DNA of 44,013 nucleotides. It comes from Pseudomonadota bacterium (lineage in GTDB: Bacteria; Pseudomonadota; Gammaproteobacteria; JAKAQQ01). The translations under genes and the position numbers were made by a program. The notes beneath the pieces were generated by a model. It saw only the letters and a program-made list of their open reading frames with translations. It had not been told where the DNA came from and made no database searches. This document shows positions 32,557 to 41,509 of the stretch, piece after piece. Numbering within the stretch: position 1 is the stretch's first letter; each line of letters starts with the position of its first letter. The DNA lies in NCBI GenBank assembly GCA_021785265.1, contig JAJYFY010000006.1, forward strand, positions 1 to 44,013, in the 5' to 3' direction.

Positions 32557-33446
32557 CGAAACCCGGGACACCCCACCAAGCCAGCTTCATCGGACTGGGC
32601 GCCATGGGTGGGCCCATGGCTGCCACGCTCGCACGAGCCGGCCGTCTCGCCGGGGCTTGGAATCGCAGTCCGGCTCGTGCCGAGCGTTGGGGTCGGGAAC
32701 AAGGGGCCCGGATCTTCGGCACTCTGGCCGAGGCCGCTCGTGCCGCGCCGATCGTCATCCTGTGCGTGAGCCGGGATACCGATGTGCTGGAGATCGTGGA
32801 CCAACTCCTCCCCCAGCTCACTTCGGGCCAGATCGTGATCGACTGTTCCACGACAGCCCCGGAGACAGCGCGGACTGCAGCGATGCGGCTCCGGGCCGGA
32901 GAGGTCTCCTTCCTCGACTGCCCGGTTTCCGGTGGTACCGAGGGTGCGGCAGCGGGCACGTTGACTCTCTTTGTGGGGGGCGATGCGGAGGTTGTCGAGC
33001 GCGCCCGGCCACTCCTCGCGTCCCTCGGGTCCCGGATTACCCACCTGGGGCCGACCGGCCAGGGACAGGCGGCCAAAGCGGTCAACCAGCTGATGCTGGC
33101 AGGCATCAATCAGGCGGTCTCCGAGGCATTGGCTTTCGCCATCTCCGAAAAGCTGCAGCTCCCGGAACTGATTGCCGCGTTGTCCCACGGGGCGGCGGCA
33201 AGCTGGTTTCTCGCCCATCGAGGCCCGCGCATGGCGGAGCGGCACTACCCTCTCGGGTTCAAGATGGCGCTTCATGCCAAAGACCTCTGCATCTGCCGTG
33301 ATATGGCCGCACGTCACGGGGTGCAACTCCCCCTTGTGGAAATGACCCTCCACCATTACGGTCGCCTGCCGGCGTGTATGGATCAAGACCTGTCGGCCCT
33401 ATTCGAGCTCAAGCGTGCCCTCTTCGAGAACCAGAACCCCGCCTGA
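32553..33446 (+). CDS. NAD(P)-dependent beta-hydroxyacid dehydrogenase
   Basis: A 297-residue protein of the 3-hydroxyisobutyrate/tartronate-semialdehyde reductase family. The Rossmann loop is FIGLGAMGGPMAATLARAG. DCSTTAPETART is followed by the substrate-binding DCPVSGGTEGAAAGTLTLFVGG, and GQAAKAVNQLML contains the catalytic Lys. The C-terminal helix domain has FKMALHAKDLCI. It oxidises or reduces small hydroxyacids, but the exact substrate cannot be told. It is coupled to speA by an ATGA overlap and overlaps the sensor kinase gene by 32 bp. Confidence 0.88.
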   Translation: MTKPGTPHQASFIGLGAMGGPMAATLARAGRLAGAWNRSPARAERWGREQGARIFGTLAEAARAAPIVILCVSRDTDVLEIVDQLLPQLTSGQIVIDCSTTAPETARTAAMRLRAGEVSFLDCPVSGGTEGAAAGTLTLFVGGDAEVVERARPLLASLGSRITHLGPTGQGQAAKAVNQLMLAGINQAVSEALAFAISEKLQLPELIAALSHGAAASWFLAHRGPRMAERHYPLGFKMALHAKDLCICRDMAARHGVQLPLVEMTLHHYGRLPACMDQDLSALFELKRALFENQNPA

Positions 33447-34521
33447 GGCCGACGCGCACAAAGAGGCCAAGCAGGCCCCTGCCGGCCAAGCGTCTTGGAG
33501 TTTCCTGCCCGAAATCTGTTCGGGGACCTCGACGCTGAGCCTGATCCTCATGGCCGAGTTCGTCGCCCTGGTCCTCACGCTGGTCCAGTCGGAATGGCTG
33601 GGTGCATTCTGGGTCGGCTGGGGATGGATCTCGCTTTATGTGCAGTGGATCACCCTGACGGGTGCCGGGCTACTCTGCGGGCTTCGACGCTGGGCCCCGC
33701 CCCTTCCACAGCCCGCCGCCCTGCTTTTGTCCTACGCACTCCTGCTGGCGACCGCGATCGGTATCGGCTGGGGGGTCGAGGCGCTGTGGCCACTCCCCGC
33801 GGAGCCGCTCCGGGGTTTCCTCTGGCGCAGTACGCTGGCTGCCGCCATTATCGACCTGTTGGTTCTCCGCCATCTTTATGTACTGGGGCGCTGGAAAAGT
33901 CAGGTCCGGGCCGAGGCGGAGGTCCGTCTCGAGGCCCTGGAGTCGCGCCTGCGCCCCCACTTCCTGTTTAACACGCTGAACTCCATCGTGGCCCTGGTCC
34001 GGGTGGCACCGGATGCAGCCGAACAAGCGCTGCTCGACCTGTCCGACCTGTTCCGCGCTGTGCTCAAGGAGCCCTCATCCCGTTCGACACTGGGGCAGGA
34101 ACTCGACTGGGCTCGACGCTACCTGGCTCTAGAGCAGATCCGGCTCGGTGACCGGCTTGAAGTCGCCTGGAAAACCCAGGCCCTGCCGACTGATGCGGAA
34201 GTGCCCCGCCTCCTTCTCCAGCCCATCGTGGAAAATGCGGTTTATCATGGGATTGAGGGGATGGCGGGTGGCGGGCGCATCGAAATTACGGGACAGTTGT
34301 CGGGAGGTCATATGGAACTCGTGATCAGTAATCCGAGATCTGGAGAGAGCCGAACGAGCCGGGGGCATGGCCTCGGGCTCGATATCCTGAAAAGTCGGCT
34401 GTCGCTGGCATTCCCCGACACGTTGGATCCGGTCCGGGTCGAGTTCGGTGACGACGGCCAGTTCCGGGTCCGCTTGCATCTGCCCTATGTGCCCGGACGG
34501 GGACGGGCCGCCGGTTCGTGA
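33415..34521 (+). CDS. algZ: LytS/AlgZ-type sensor histidine kinase
   Basis: A 368-residue membrane kinase. Four transmembrane helices lie at about 41-60, 66-90, 98-120 and 135-158. The His_kinase domain (PF06580) has the phospho-acceptor His182 in RLRPHFLFNTLNSIVAL, and an HATPase domain contains LLLQPIVENAVYHGIEG and GHGLGLDILKSRL. It lacks a periplasmic sensor domain of any size. The GTG start at 33415 lies inside the previous gene; the next in-frame Met (33553) would cut the first helix. Its order with algR-hemC-hemD equals that of Pseudomonas, where AlgZ-AlgR controls alginate and pili; the targets here are unknown. Confidence 0.85.
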   Translation: MPSSRTRTPPEADAHKEAKQAPAGQASWSFLPEICSGTSTLSLILMAEFVALVLTLVQSEWLGAFWVGWGWISLYVQWITLTGAGLLCGLRRWAPPLPQPAALLLSYALLLATAIGIGWGVEALWPLPAEPLRGFLWRSTLAAAIIDLLVLRHLYVLGRWKSQVRAEAEVRLEALESRLRPHFLFNTLNSIVALVRVAPDAAEQALLDLSDLFRAVLKEPSSRSTLGQELDWARRYLALEQIRLGDRLEVAWKTQALPTDAEVPRLLLQPIVENAVYHGIEGMAGGGRIEITGQLSGGHMELVISNPRSGESRTSRGHGLGLDILKSRLSLAFPDTLDPVRVEFGDDGQFRVRLHLPYVPGRGRAAGS

Positions 34522-35246
34522 CGGAAGTTCTCGTCGCGGATGACGAAGCCCTGGCGCGGGTGCGTCTCCGGCAGCTGCTTGAGATGGTCCTGCCGGGCGT
34601 GGAAATTATCGAGGCCTGTGACGGTCGTGAAGCCCTGCTCCTGCTGCAGGGTCGGCCAGTCGATTTGGTTTTTCTCGATATCCGGATGCCTGGGATTGAT
34701 GGCATCGAGGTGGTGAGACATCTGGCCGCTTTGGGTGTCGAGGCGCCGCGTGTCATTTTCACGACGGCCTACGACCGCTTCGCGATCCAAGCCTTCGAGG
34801 TCGGGGCTGTGGGCTATCTCGTGAAGCCCATCCGCCCAGAGCAACTGTCGATGACGATGGAACGGATCCAGCGTGGGTGGCCCCGGGTGTCGCTCACCCC
34901 CGACGGGGCGAGGCGGCGCTGGATTGTTTCCCGGTCCAGTGGCGAACTCCGGATGGTGGCGGTCGGGATGGTGCTCTATTTCGAGGCCCAGGACAAGTAC
35001 GTCCGGGCTGTCCACGCCCAGGGCCAGCTCCTCTTGAACGAACCTCTGGCCGCCCTCGAAACGGAGTTCGCGGATCGTTTCGTGAGGGTCCACCGGCGCT
35101 TCCTGGTGGCCCACGACCGGATCCACCGCCTGGTGCATGAACCGTCCGGCGACCGTTTTATCGAGTTGGTGGGCTATCCGGCGCGGATTCCGGTCAGTCG
35201 GCGCCTGGCCCCGGCCCTGCGGCGCAAAATTCTGGCCCCGGATTGA
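34518..35246 (+). CDS. algR: LytTR-type response regulator (AlgR-like)
   Basis: A 242-residue regulator. The receiver domain (1-120) contains the acidic pair in VADDEALAR, phospho-acceptor Asp54 in VFLDIRMPGIDG, Thr in FTTAYD and Lys in YLVKPIRPEQL. A LytTR DNA-binding domain (about 140-240) contains VLYFEAQDKYVRAV, LNEPLAALE and FVRVHRRFLVAHDRI. The GTG start is inside the stop of the kinase gene (GTGA), so the pair is coupled. LytTR proteins bind imperfect direct repeats. hemC follows 32 bp downstream and may be under its control. Confidence 0.88.
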   Translation: MTEVLVADDEALARVRLRQLLEMVLPGVEIIEACDGREALLLLQGRPVDLVFLDIRMPGIDGIEVVRHLAALGVEAPRVIFTTAYDRFAIQAFEVGAVGYLVKPIRPEQLSMTMERIQRGWPRVSLTPDGARRRWIVSRSSGELRMVAVGMVLYFEAQDKYVRAVHAQGQLLLNEPLAALETEFADRFVRVHRRFLVAHDRIHRLVHEPSGDRFIELVGYPARIPVSRRLAPALRRKILAPD

Positions 35247-35278
35247 GATCGGCCCCCTGCCTGTGTTCCAATTGGCGG

Positions 35279-36181
35279 ATGATCCTGAGACTTGCGAGCC
35301 GACGCTCGCCCTTGGCCCTGATCCAGACCCGGGAAGTCGCGGATCGGCTGCGCCAGATCGACTCTACCATCGAGGTTGAGATCGTGGCGCTTACCACCCG
35401 GGGTGATGAGGTGAACGACCGTTCGCTCGCACCCATCGGGGGCAAGGGACTTTTCATCAGTGCGCTCGAGGAAGCGCTGCAGGAGGGACGGGCCGATGCG
35501 GCGGTTCATTCCCTGAAAGATGTGCCGGTGGACCTTGACCCCGGGTTCGAGATCGTGGCGGTGCTGCCCCGGGCTGATCCCCGGGACTACCTAGTGGGTG
35601 CCGAAGGGCTGGACCAGCTGCCGGCCGGTTCCTGTGTCGGCACCTCGAGCCTGCGTCGTCAAAGTCAGATCCTGGCCCAGCGACCGGATCTGCGCGTCGT
35701 CCCGGCACGTGGAAGCGTGAATTCGAGGATCGACCTGATTGGGCAGGGCCTCTGCGAGGCCGTCGTTCTGGCCCGGGCTGGAATCGAACGGCTGGGGCTC
35801 CAACCGACCGGGCAGGCCCTTGATCCGGAAGCCCATGTGCCGGCCATCGGCCAGGGTGCAATCGCCGTGGAATGCAGGATCCCGTCCTCCCGTCACGGGG
35901 AACTGTTGCGGGCACTGCACGATCCGGACTGTGCCCGGAGTACTGCGGCGGAGCGGGCATTCGGCCGCGAGCTCGGCGTCGATTGCTCGGCACCGGTGGG
36001 GGCTTGGGCAGGATGCCGGGACGATGGAACGATTCGCCTGCTCGCGTTTGCTGGTTCTGTGGATGGCCGTCGGATCCACCGGGAGTCCCTGTCCGGCCAT
36101 GATCCCCAGTTGCTTGGAAGTCAGCTAGCCCAGAGGTTCCATGAACAAGGTATCCGAAACTACTTTGCGACGACGCCCTGA
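35279..36181 (+). CDS. hemC: Hydroxymethylbilane synthase (porphobilinogen deaminase)
   Basis: A 300-residue enzyme polymerising four porphobilinogens to hydroxymethylbilane. It has LRLASRRSPLALIQTREV, TTRGDEVNDRSL, IGGKGLFISALEEAL, DAAVHSLKDVP, VGTSSLRRQSQI and PARGSVNSRIDLI. The cofactor-bearing cysteine lies in LGVDCSAPVGAWAG; the usual GGC is VDC, but the Cys is kept. The ATG at 35279 starts the family's first strand. It overlaps hemD by 41 bp. It follows AlgR, which is the usual Pseudomonas order. Confidence 0.94.
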   Translation: MILRLASRRSPLALIQTREVADRLRQIDSTIEVEIVALTTRGDEVNDRSLAPIGGKGLFISALEEALQEGRADAAVHSLKDVPVDLDPGFEIVAVLPRADPRDYLVGAEGLDQLPAGSCVGTSSLRRQSQILAQRPDLRVVPARGSVNSRIDLIGQGLCEAVVLARAGIERLGLQPTGQALDPEAHVPAIGQGAIAVECRIPSSRHGELLRALHDPDCARSTAAERAFGRELGVDCSAPVGAWAGCRDDGTIRLLAFAGSVDGRRIHRESLSGHDPQLLGSQLAQRFHEQGIRNYFATTP

Positions 36182-36956
36182 ACCCAAGCCCCTAGCGGGG
36201 CTGGGTGTACTTTTGACCCGACCGGAGGGCCAGAACGACGCACTTGCGCAACGCATTGAGAACCTGGGAGGGCGTGTCTGTGCCCACCCGATCTTCACCA
36301 TTCGTCCGTTGTTCAAGACGACGGCCACGCCGGCGGTCCCTCACCCCAACCGTTATGACTGGCTGATCTTTGTGAGCCCGAATGCGGTGGAGCATGGCTT
36401 CAACGCACTGGGTCAGCGCTGGCCGCGCCGGGCCAAACTGGCGGCGGTGGGAGAGGGGACGGCCCGTCGTCTCCATGAATTGGGTGCCCGACAGGTCTAT
36501 GTGCCGAATGAGGGCTTTGGCAGCGAAGCTTTGGTGGACTCGCCGAATTTCAAGTCCGTTCGCGGGCACAAGTTTCTCGTCCTCCGTGGACGGGGAGGTC
36601 GGGACTGGCTGGCGAGCCAGCTGGCCTCGCGTGGGGCCGATGTGGAAACCCTTGAGATCTACGAGCGGGTGCGGCGCCCGACCGCGGGTGAACTCGAGGA
36701 AAAACTGTTCGAGGGTGACCTCGATGTCGTGACAGTGACGAGCGCGCAGACCCTCCTTGCCCTGATCGAGGGCCTGTCTGATGAGGGTGCGGTCCGGCTC
36801 CGTCACCTGCTTCTGTTGACCGCCGGCAGCCGGGTGGTTGAACTGGCCCGGGTTTTGGGTTTCGTGCGCCAGCCGCTCATCGCGACTGGTCCGGGCGATG
36901 AGAGTCTGCTCCGGACGCTCCTCGATTGGTGGACAGGGCCCGAGGAGGAATCCTGA
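36141..36956 (+). CDS. hemD: Uroporphyrinogen-III synthase
   Basis: A 271-residue, two-lobed enzyme that closes and flips hydroxymethylbilane to uroporphyrinogen III. Typical weakly conserved segments are LLTRPEGQNDALAQRIENLGG, YDWLIFVSPNAVEHGF, LAAVGEGTARRL, SEALVDSP, LVLRGRGGRDWLASQL, VETLEIYERVRR and VTVTSAQTLLALI. A short AGAGG precedes the ATG at 36141 inside hemC, so the genes overlap by 41 bp and are coupled. Position between hemC and hemX makes the call firm. Confidence 0.92.
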   Translation: MNKVSETTLRRRPEPKPLAGLGVLLTRPEGQNDALAQRIENLGGRVCAHPIFTIRPLFKTTATPAVPHPNRYDWLIFVSPNAVEHGFNALGQRWPRRAKLAAVGEGTARRLHELGARQVYVPNEGFGSEALVDSPNFKSVRGHKFLVLRGRGGRDWLASQLASRGADVETLEIYERVRRPTAGELEEKLFEGDLDVVTVTSAQTLLALIEGLSDEGAVRLRHLLLLTAGSRVVELARVLGFVRQPLIATGPGDESLLRTLLDWWTGPEEES

Positions 36957-36977
36957 CATGTACGAACTGCCTCGACG

Positions 36978-38027
36978 GTGCGGTGGATCTGGTCCGTGAC
37001 TAAGACGGATACCGGCATGGGCCCTCCGGAAACCATCCGGTTCCGGCGCCGGATAGTGTCCGCGATTGCGTATGGGATCGTTTTGGTTGTTGCTCTGGCC
37101 GCCCTGGCGGGTGCCTTCTGGACGTGGCGGGAGGGTCGTGCCACCCGGCGGGAGACCGGACGGATCGGGATGTCCATCGGCCAGATCAACGGCAGGCTCG
37201 AAAAGTTGTCCCGACAGATGGTGCCCCGCGTCGAGTGGTTGCGTCTCAAGGCCCGACTCGACCGGGAGCGCACGCGTGAGTTCGCACTGGAACAACGCCT
37301 TGGAGCCCTGGAGGGTCGTGTCGCATCGGACCGCGAGCAGGTCGCGCTCCAAGGGGCGAGTCTGCTTCTCCATGTGGGGGCCCGCCTTGCATCCCTGGAG
37401 CCGGAGACGCATTGGGTACGAGGCTTGCTCGTGACAGTACATGATCTTTTGGCCCCTTGGCCATCTGCCCGGCTCCTGCCGTTGCGCCGACTGCTCACGG
37501 CTGACATCCAGAGGCTCGATCACCTCTCCCAGATGCATGGGCCTCACCCGGGATCTGTCCTCGCGGCGCTGGCACTCGCTTCTCCGCATTGGCCGCTCAT
37601 GCTGCCCCACCCCCCCCCACCACGGATCCGGCGCCCGGCCGTTGTTCACGGGTTCTGGGCGAGAATCGGCGGGTGGATCACCCGCTTGTTCGGGAGTTTG
37701 GTCAGAATACGGACTCTGCCGGAACGCGTTCCACCTCCACCAGGCTCTCGGGAGGCCGCCCGTCTCCGTCTGCGGCTCGCCTTGGACCTCGCCTTGGCCC
37801 GGATAAACTGGTTCAGTGGACGCCGGGAGCAATATCAGGCGGATCTTGTGCTTCTCCATCGCTTCATCCTGCGCCACTATGAGTCCCGTGATCCGGTGGT
37901 GACGAACGGCCTGGACGAACTGTCGGCGATCCAGCATCCCCCTCTTCCCCTCCATTGGGCACCGCTCCTTGCCGCATTACGCGCTGTCCAGATCCCTGTG
38001 GTGGCCCCGGTCCGGGCTTCCCCATGA
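36978..38027 (+). CDS. hemX: HemX-like membrane protein
   Basis: A protein of up to 349 residues. After a short basic N-terminus one transmembrane helix (about 29-47) is followed by a coiled-coil stretch (GRLEKLSRQM to LEQRLGALEGRV) and a periplasmic domain with HVGARLASLE and LARINWFSGRREQYQADL, as in HemX. Older databases call this a uroporphyrinogen methyltransferase, but it lacks that domain, and it may tether heme-pathway enzymes. GTG at 36978, GTG at 36996 and ATG at 37017 are all possible starts. The stop overlaps hemY by four bases. The sequence is unusually Pro-rich near residues 210-260. Confidence 0.82.
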   Translation: MRWIWSVTKTDTGMGPPETIRFRRRIVSAIAYGIVLVVALAALAGAFWTWREGRATRRETGRIGMSIGQINGRLEKLSRQMVPRVEWLRLKARLDRERTREFALEQRLGALEGRVASDREQVALQGASLLLHVGARLASLEPETHWVRGLLVTVHDLLAPWPSARLLPLRRLLTADIQRLDHLSQMHGPHPGSVLAALALASPHWPLMLPHPPPPRIRRPAVVHGFWARIGGWITRLFGSLVRIRTLPERVPPPPGSREAARLRLRLALDLALARINWFSGRREQYQADLVLLHRFILRHYESRDPVVTNGLDELSAIQHPPLPLHWAPLLAALRAVQIPVVAPVRASP

Positions 38028-39223
38028 AGCTGCTGTGGTCACTGTGGGGCCTTACGGCGGGTGTCCTGCTCCTTTGGGTTTTGAGCGGGCTGTTTCCCGG
38101 GGGTTGGGTGGCCATCCGGATCGGGCACCGGGAAATCGAGCTGTCACTTGTCATGCTGCTTCTGATGATGATGCTGTTCTATGGATTCCTGTTGCTGCTA
38201 ACCACTTTTCTGTCTGGATTCGGCTGGTTCAGCCGCAACGTGCGGGATCCGTTTTCCTTGCGATGGCGGATTGGTCGCCGGCAGCTGGTCCGTGGTGTGA
38301 TCGAGCTGGCGGAAGGCCGCTGGATGCGGGCGGAGAAGCGGCTCGTCCGCTTTGCCCGGATGAGTGAGGTGCCTTTGGTCAACTATCTGTGGGCGGCGCG
38401 GGCCGCCCAGCTCAATGGGGCCGACGAGCGGCGTGACCAGTATCTCCGTCAGGCAGCGGAGAGCACGCCCGAGGCCACGTTCGCAGTTGAACTGACAAAG
38501 GCGGAACTGCAGCTGGCGCGAGGTCAGGCCGGGAAGGCGCGGACGATCCTTGAGCAGCTCGCAACGCAGGATTCCGCGAACCCGCAACGACTGCGTCTTC
38601 TAGCCCGTTCCCTGGAGGCACTGGGGGACTGGCGTGGGCTCGAAGCCCTCTGGTCAAAGCTCAGGCAGGAAAAAATCCTGAGGGAAGGGGAACGGATGGC
38701 CTTGGAACAAAAGCTGGTCATTGGCCGCATCCGCGAGGCCGCCCATCCCGGTGGGGCGGCTGGGGTGCTCCGGATTTTCCGGGAACTCAAGTCCGGACAA
38801 CGCCGCCAACCAGAGGTGGTGGATGCGGTGGTGGAAACCTTGGCCACGATCGGCGCTGCCCGTGCTGCCGTCGAGCAGTTGGCTGAATCTTTACCACAGG
38901 TCTGGAGCGAGGAGCGGATCATGCGTCTCGGCCGACTGGCCGCAGGTGCCGGTGCGGTCAATCTCCTAGTTGTGGCCGAGCCTTGGGCTGCGCACTATCC
39001 GGAAAGTGCCGGGCTCCACTATGTGCTTGGACTCCTGTGCGAGTCCCGGGGTCAGCGGGGCCGCGCCCGCGCCCATTTTGAGCGCAGCCTGTCGGTTCGG
39101 GCGGATCCTGAGGTCGCGCTCGCGCTTTCCAATCTTCTCGAGGAGCTCGGTGATCAGGAAGGGGCCAAGGAAAGGGCCCGAGAGGGGCTCCGCCAAGTCA
39201 TGGGTCTGGAGAAGGGAGCGTGA
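38024..39223 (+). CDS. hemY: HemY-like TPR membrane protein
   Basis: A 399-residue protein with two N-terminal transmembrane helices (about 4-24 and 40-64), and then the HemY N-terminal domain and TPR-type repeats: RGVIELAEGRWMRAEKRL, NYLWAARAAQLNGADERRDQYL, ELQLARGQAGKARTILEQL and, near the end, HYVLGLLCESRGQRGRARAHFERSL. It is not protoporphyrinogen oxidase despite the shared name. In the hemCDXY operon it is thought to aid late porphyrin steps at the membrane. The ATG is inside the hemX stop (ATGA). This ends the heme gene run. Confidence 0.88.
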   Translation: MKLLWSLWGLTAGVLLLWVLSGLFPGGWVAIRIGHREIELSLVMLLLMMMLFYGFLLLLTTFLSGFGWFSRNVRDPFSLRWRIGRRQLVRGVIELAEGRWMRAEKRLVRFARMSEVPLVNYLWAARAAQLNGADERRDQYLRQAAESTPEATFAVELTKAELQLARGQAGKARTILEQLATQDSANPQRLRLLARSLEALGDWRGLEALWSKLRQEKILREGERMALEQKLVIGRIREAAHPGGAAGVLRIFRELKSGQRRQPEVVDAVVETLATIGAARAAVEQLAESLPQVWSEERIMRLGRLAAGAGAVNLLVVAEPWAAHYPESAGLHYVLGLLCESRGQRGRARAHFERSLSVRADPEVALALSNLLEELGDQEGAKERAREGLRQVMGLEKGA

Positions 39224-39389
39224 GCCTTGGCATCGTTCCGGCATGGGCCCGGTCCAAATGGGCTCAAGCCATTCTTTGCGAGGAGTTTGGGAGGAAAAAC
39301 GGGGATGTCCGGAACGGGAAGGGGGTGCCGGGTCGTGCCGGAGGGAGGCAACAGGGTGGGTCGAATCCAAGGCATCTTTTGGAAAGTCG

Positions 39390-39755
39390 ATGAAGGCCGA
39401 ACCGATCTGGTTCTGGGTGGAGGGAGTGGGTTTCGGCGGGGCGCTCCTCCTCGGAGTGGGAATGGCATTTCATCTGCTCCGGGGTCGAATGCCGCGCATC
39501 GGTTGGGGCATTCTGCATGCCACACTGGCCACCATGGCCACGATCGTCCTCATCGTCTGGCTCTCTGGGCTACCCCGGCCGGATCTTCTCCTCGACGATG
39601 CCGCGCTGTTTTTCGCCATGGCCTTCCTGGGTGGCTTGACACTGGCTGGGCTCCAGCTCGCGGGCTACCGTGCGCCGGGCGTGATTGTCTTCCTGCATGG
39701 AATGTTCGCTGCCTTTGCCATGGTGCTCTTCGTGGTCGGTGCGAGCCGACTCTAG
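39390..39755 (+). CDS. Small four-helix membrane protein, unrecognised
   Basis: A 121-residue protein with GGAAAG three bases before the ATG at 39390. It has four hydrophobic helices (about 7-29, 36-58, 65-87 and 92-117) joined by very short loops, and charged residues H, R and D inside or next to the helices. I do not recognise the family. It lies between hemY and the oxoprolinase genes, 31 bp before pxpB. The preceding 166 bp (39224-39389) hold no gene or clear terminator. Confidence 0.65.
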   Translation: MKAEPIWFWVEGVGFGGALLLGVGMAFHLLRGRMPRIGWGILHATLATMATIVLIVWLSGLPRPDLLLDDAALFFAMAFLGGLTLAGLQLAGYRAPGVIVFLHGMFAAFAMVLFVVGASRL

Positions 39756-39785
39756 GCTGGCTTCGGGATGGGTTCAGGTGCCGGC

Positions 39786-40460
39786 ATGGCCGCGGCGGCG
39801 GGATCCCTCGAATACCTTCCGCTTGGCGAGTGTGGTCTCCTCATGCGCTGGTCGCAGGAACCCGCCCCGCGACTGTCGAGACGGATCCGGGCGTTGGGGG
39901 AAGCGCTCGATCGGAATCCGCCGCCGGGTTTCGTGGAATGGGTGCCGGGCCTCCGTTCGCTTGCGGTTCAGTTTGATCCGGACCGCCTGAGCCGCGCGGC
40001 GTGGGTCGGTACCCTGGCCTCGATTTGGGAGGTCTTGCCGGAAAATCCCGAACTGCAGATCCGGTCTTTCGTGGTGCCGGTCGTATATGGTGGAGACTAC
40101 GGCCCCGATCTCGCGGGTGCCGCGCACGCGGCCCGTTTGGATCCGGACCAGTGGATTGCGTTGCATGCCGGAGCCGTCTACGAAGTACTTCTGGTGGGTT
40201 TTGCCCCGGGATTTCCCTATCTAGCGGGGTTGCCAGAGGCATTGGCCGTGCCGAGACGGACCACGCCCCGGCTCCGTGTTGCTGCCGGCTCCGTTGCCAT
40301 CGCCAACCGCCTGTGCGGGATCTACCCGCGCGAGAGTCCGGGTGGGTGGTCTGTGATTGGCCGCACGGAGTGGGTTTGTTTCGACTCCGCCCGATCTCCC
40401 CCGGCCTGTTTTGCGATCGGGGACCAGGTCCGTTTCCACCCGGAGCCGTGGTCCAGATGA
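39786..40460 (+). CDS. pxpB: 5-oxoprolinase subunit PxpB
   Basis: A 224-residue protein of the KipI/allophanate hydrolase subunit 1 family. Landmarks are YLPLGECGLLMRW at the start, the VPVVYGGDYGPDL strand, LVGFAPGFPYLAGLP, VPRRTTPRLRVAAGSVAIA and GIYPRESPGGWSVIGRTE. With PxpC and PxpA it forms the ATP-dependent 5-oxoprolinase that returns 5-oxoproline to glutamate. AGGTG upstream supports the ATG at 39786; an in-frame ATG at 39768 is less likely. It overlaps pxpC by four bases. Confidence 0.9.
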   Translation: MAAAAGSLEYLPLGECGLLMRWSQEPAPRLSRRIRALGEALDRNPPPGFVEWVPGLRSLAVQFDPDRLSRAAWVGTLASIWEVLPENPELQIRSFVVPVVYGGDYGPDLAGAAHAARLDPDQWIALHAGAVYEVLLVGFAPGFPYLAGLPEALAVPRRTTPRLRVAAGSVAIANRLCGIYPRESPGGWSVIGRTEWVCFDSARSPPACFAIGDQVRFHPEPWSR

Positions 40461-41509
40461 CACGAAGCGGAGGGCTGGAGTCGGGGCGGGTTTTCGTGAC
40501 TGAAGCCCGGGGATGTGTAACCCTTCAAGACGGAGGTCGCCATGGGCTCCAACGCGTTGGTGTGGGGGTCGGGGGAGCCATGGATCCCCATGCTGCTGAG
40601 TTGGCCAACCTTCTCGCTGGCAACCCGGGGGAGGGGGTGCTGTTCGAGCTCGACGGATCCAGCCGACTGGCCTTGCGTTGCGAGATGGTAACCGGACTGG
40701 CTCTCGCGGGTCCCGCGGTCCCGGTCCGCCTGGATGACCATCCTGTGCCGTTCTGGGCACGCATCGAAACCAATCCGTCGCAGTCATTCACGATCAGGAT
40801 TGAGGCGGAGCTTGAGACTGGTCGTTGGAGATACCTGGCCCTGTCAGGAGGTTGCCGGCTAACCCCGGTGCTTGGTGGATTCGGGACCGACCTCCGCGCG
40901 GGATGGGGGGGGATGGAAGGTCGGGTGCTTCGGTCGGGTGACCGAATGACGCTGGGTGCAACCCCAGGTCGGCCGGTGGCGTATTCCGGTCGGGCCGGGT
41001 TTCGCATCTTGGGTCAGCTCTCGCCTCAGTTGAGGGCCCCCTCTGTGACCCAGGCACCGGTCCTGAGGATCCTGCCAGGAAGCCACTGGAGTGCCTTTCC
41101 GCCAGAGATCCGCCAGCGCTTTCTGGCCGCTCACTACCTCGTCACGAAAAACTCCGATCGCATGGGTTACCGCCTCTCTGGCCCCCCTCTCCATCCGGAT
41201 CGGCCTCTTGAGATAGACTCTGAACCGGTGACGTTCGGATCGATCCAGATTCCGCCCGATGGAGCACCGATTGTCCTCATGGCGGATCATCCGACACAGG
41301 GCGGCTACCCGCGTCTGGCCGAGATCATCGGTACGGACGTCGGGACTTTGGCACAATGCCGGCCCGGAGTGAAGGTGGAATTCCGCGAGGTTGACGAGCA
41401 GACAGCCCTTCAGGCTCGTCGGGAGTGGCGTCGAAGTCTGGCGCGCCTCGGGGTCGGGCTCGGTTCCGGGGAGCGGGATAGTTTTCGTGGAGCGGCGTTG
41501 CATGCGTGA
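40457..41509 (+). CDS. pxpC: 5-oxoprolinase subunit PxpC
   Basis: A 350-residue biotin-dependent carboxylase-like domain protein (allophanate hydrolase subunit 2/KipA type). Visible landmarks are TLQDGGRHGLQRVGV, GGAMDPHAAELANLLAGN, LSGGCRLTPVLGG, LRILPGSHWSAFP, KNSDRMGYRLSGPPL and IVLMADHPTQGGYPRLAEI. It pairs with PxpB to phosphorylate 5-oxoproline, and PxpA then opens the ring. The ATG is in the pxpB stop and the end overlaps pxpA by eight bases, showing tight coupling of all three subunits. Confidence 0.91.
   Translation: MTRSGGLESGRVFVTEARGCVTLQDGGRHGLQRVGVGVGGAMDPHAAELANLLAGNPGEGVLFELDGSSRLALRCEMVTGLALAGPAVPVRLDDHPVPFWARIETNPSQSFTIRIEAELETGRWRYLALSGGCRLTPVLGGFGTDLRAGWGGMEGRVLRSGDRMTLGATPGRPVAYSGRAGFRILGQLSPQLRAPSVTQAPVLRILPGSHWSAFPPEIRQRFLAAHYLVTKNSDRMGYRLSGPPLHPDRPLEIDSEPVTFGSIQIPPDGAPIVLMADHPTQGGYPRLAEIIGTDVGTLAQCRPGVKVEFREVDEQTALQARREWRRSLARLGVGLGSGERDSFRGAALHA

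Noticed and set aside
36192-37955. A 587-codon open frame on the minus strand opposite hemD and hemX
   Set aside because: Shadow of GC-rich codon use, with no recognisable domain and no ribosome-binding site of note.
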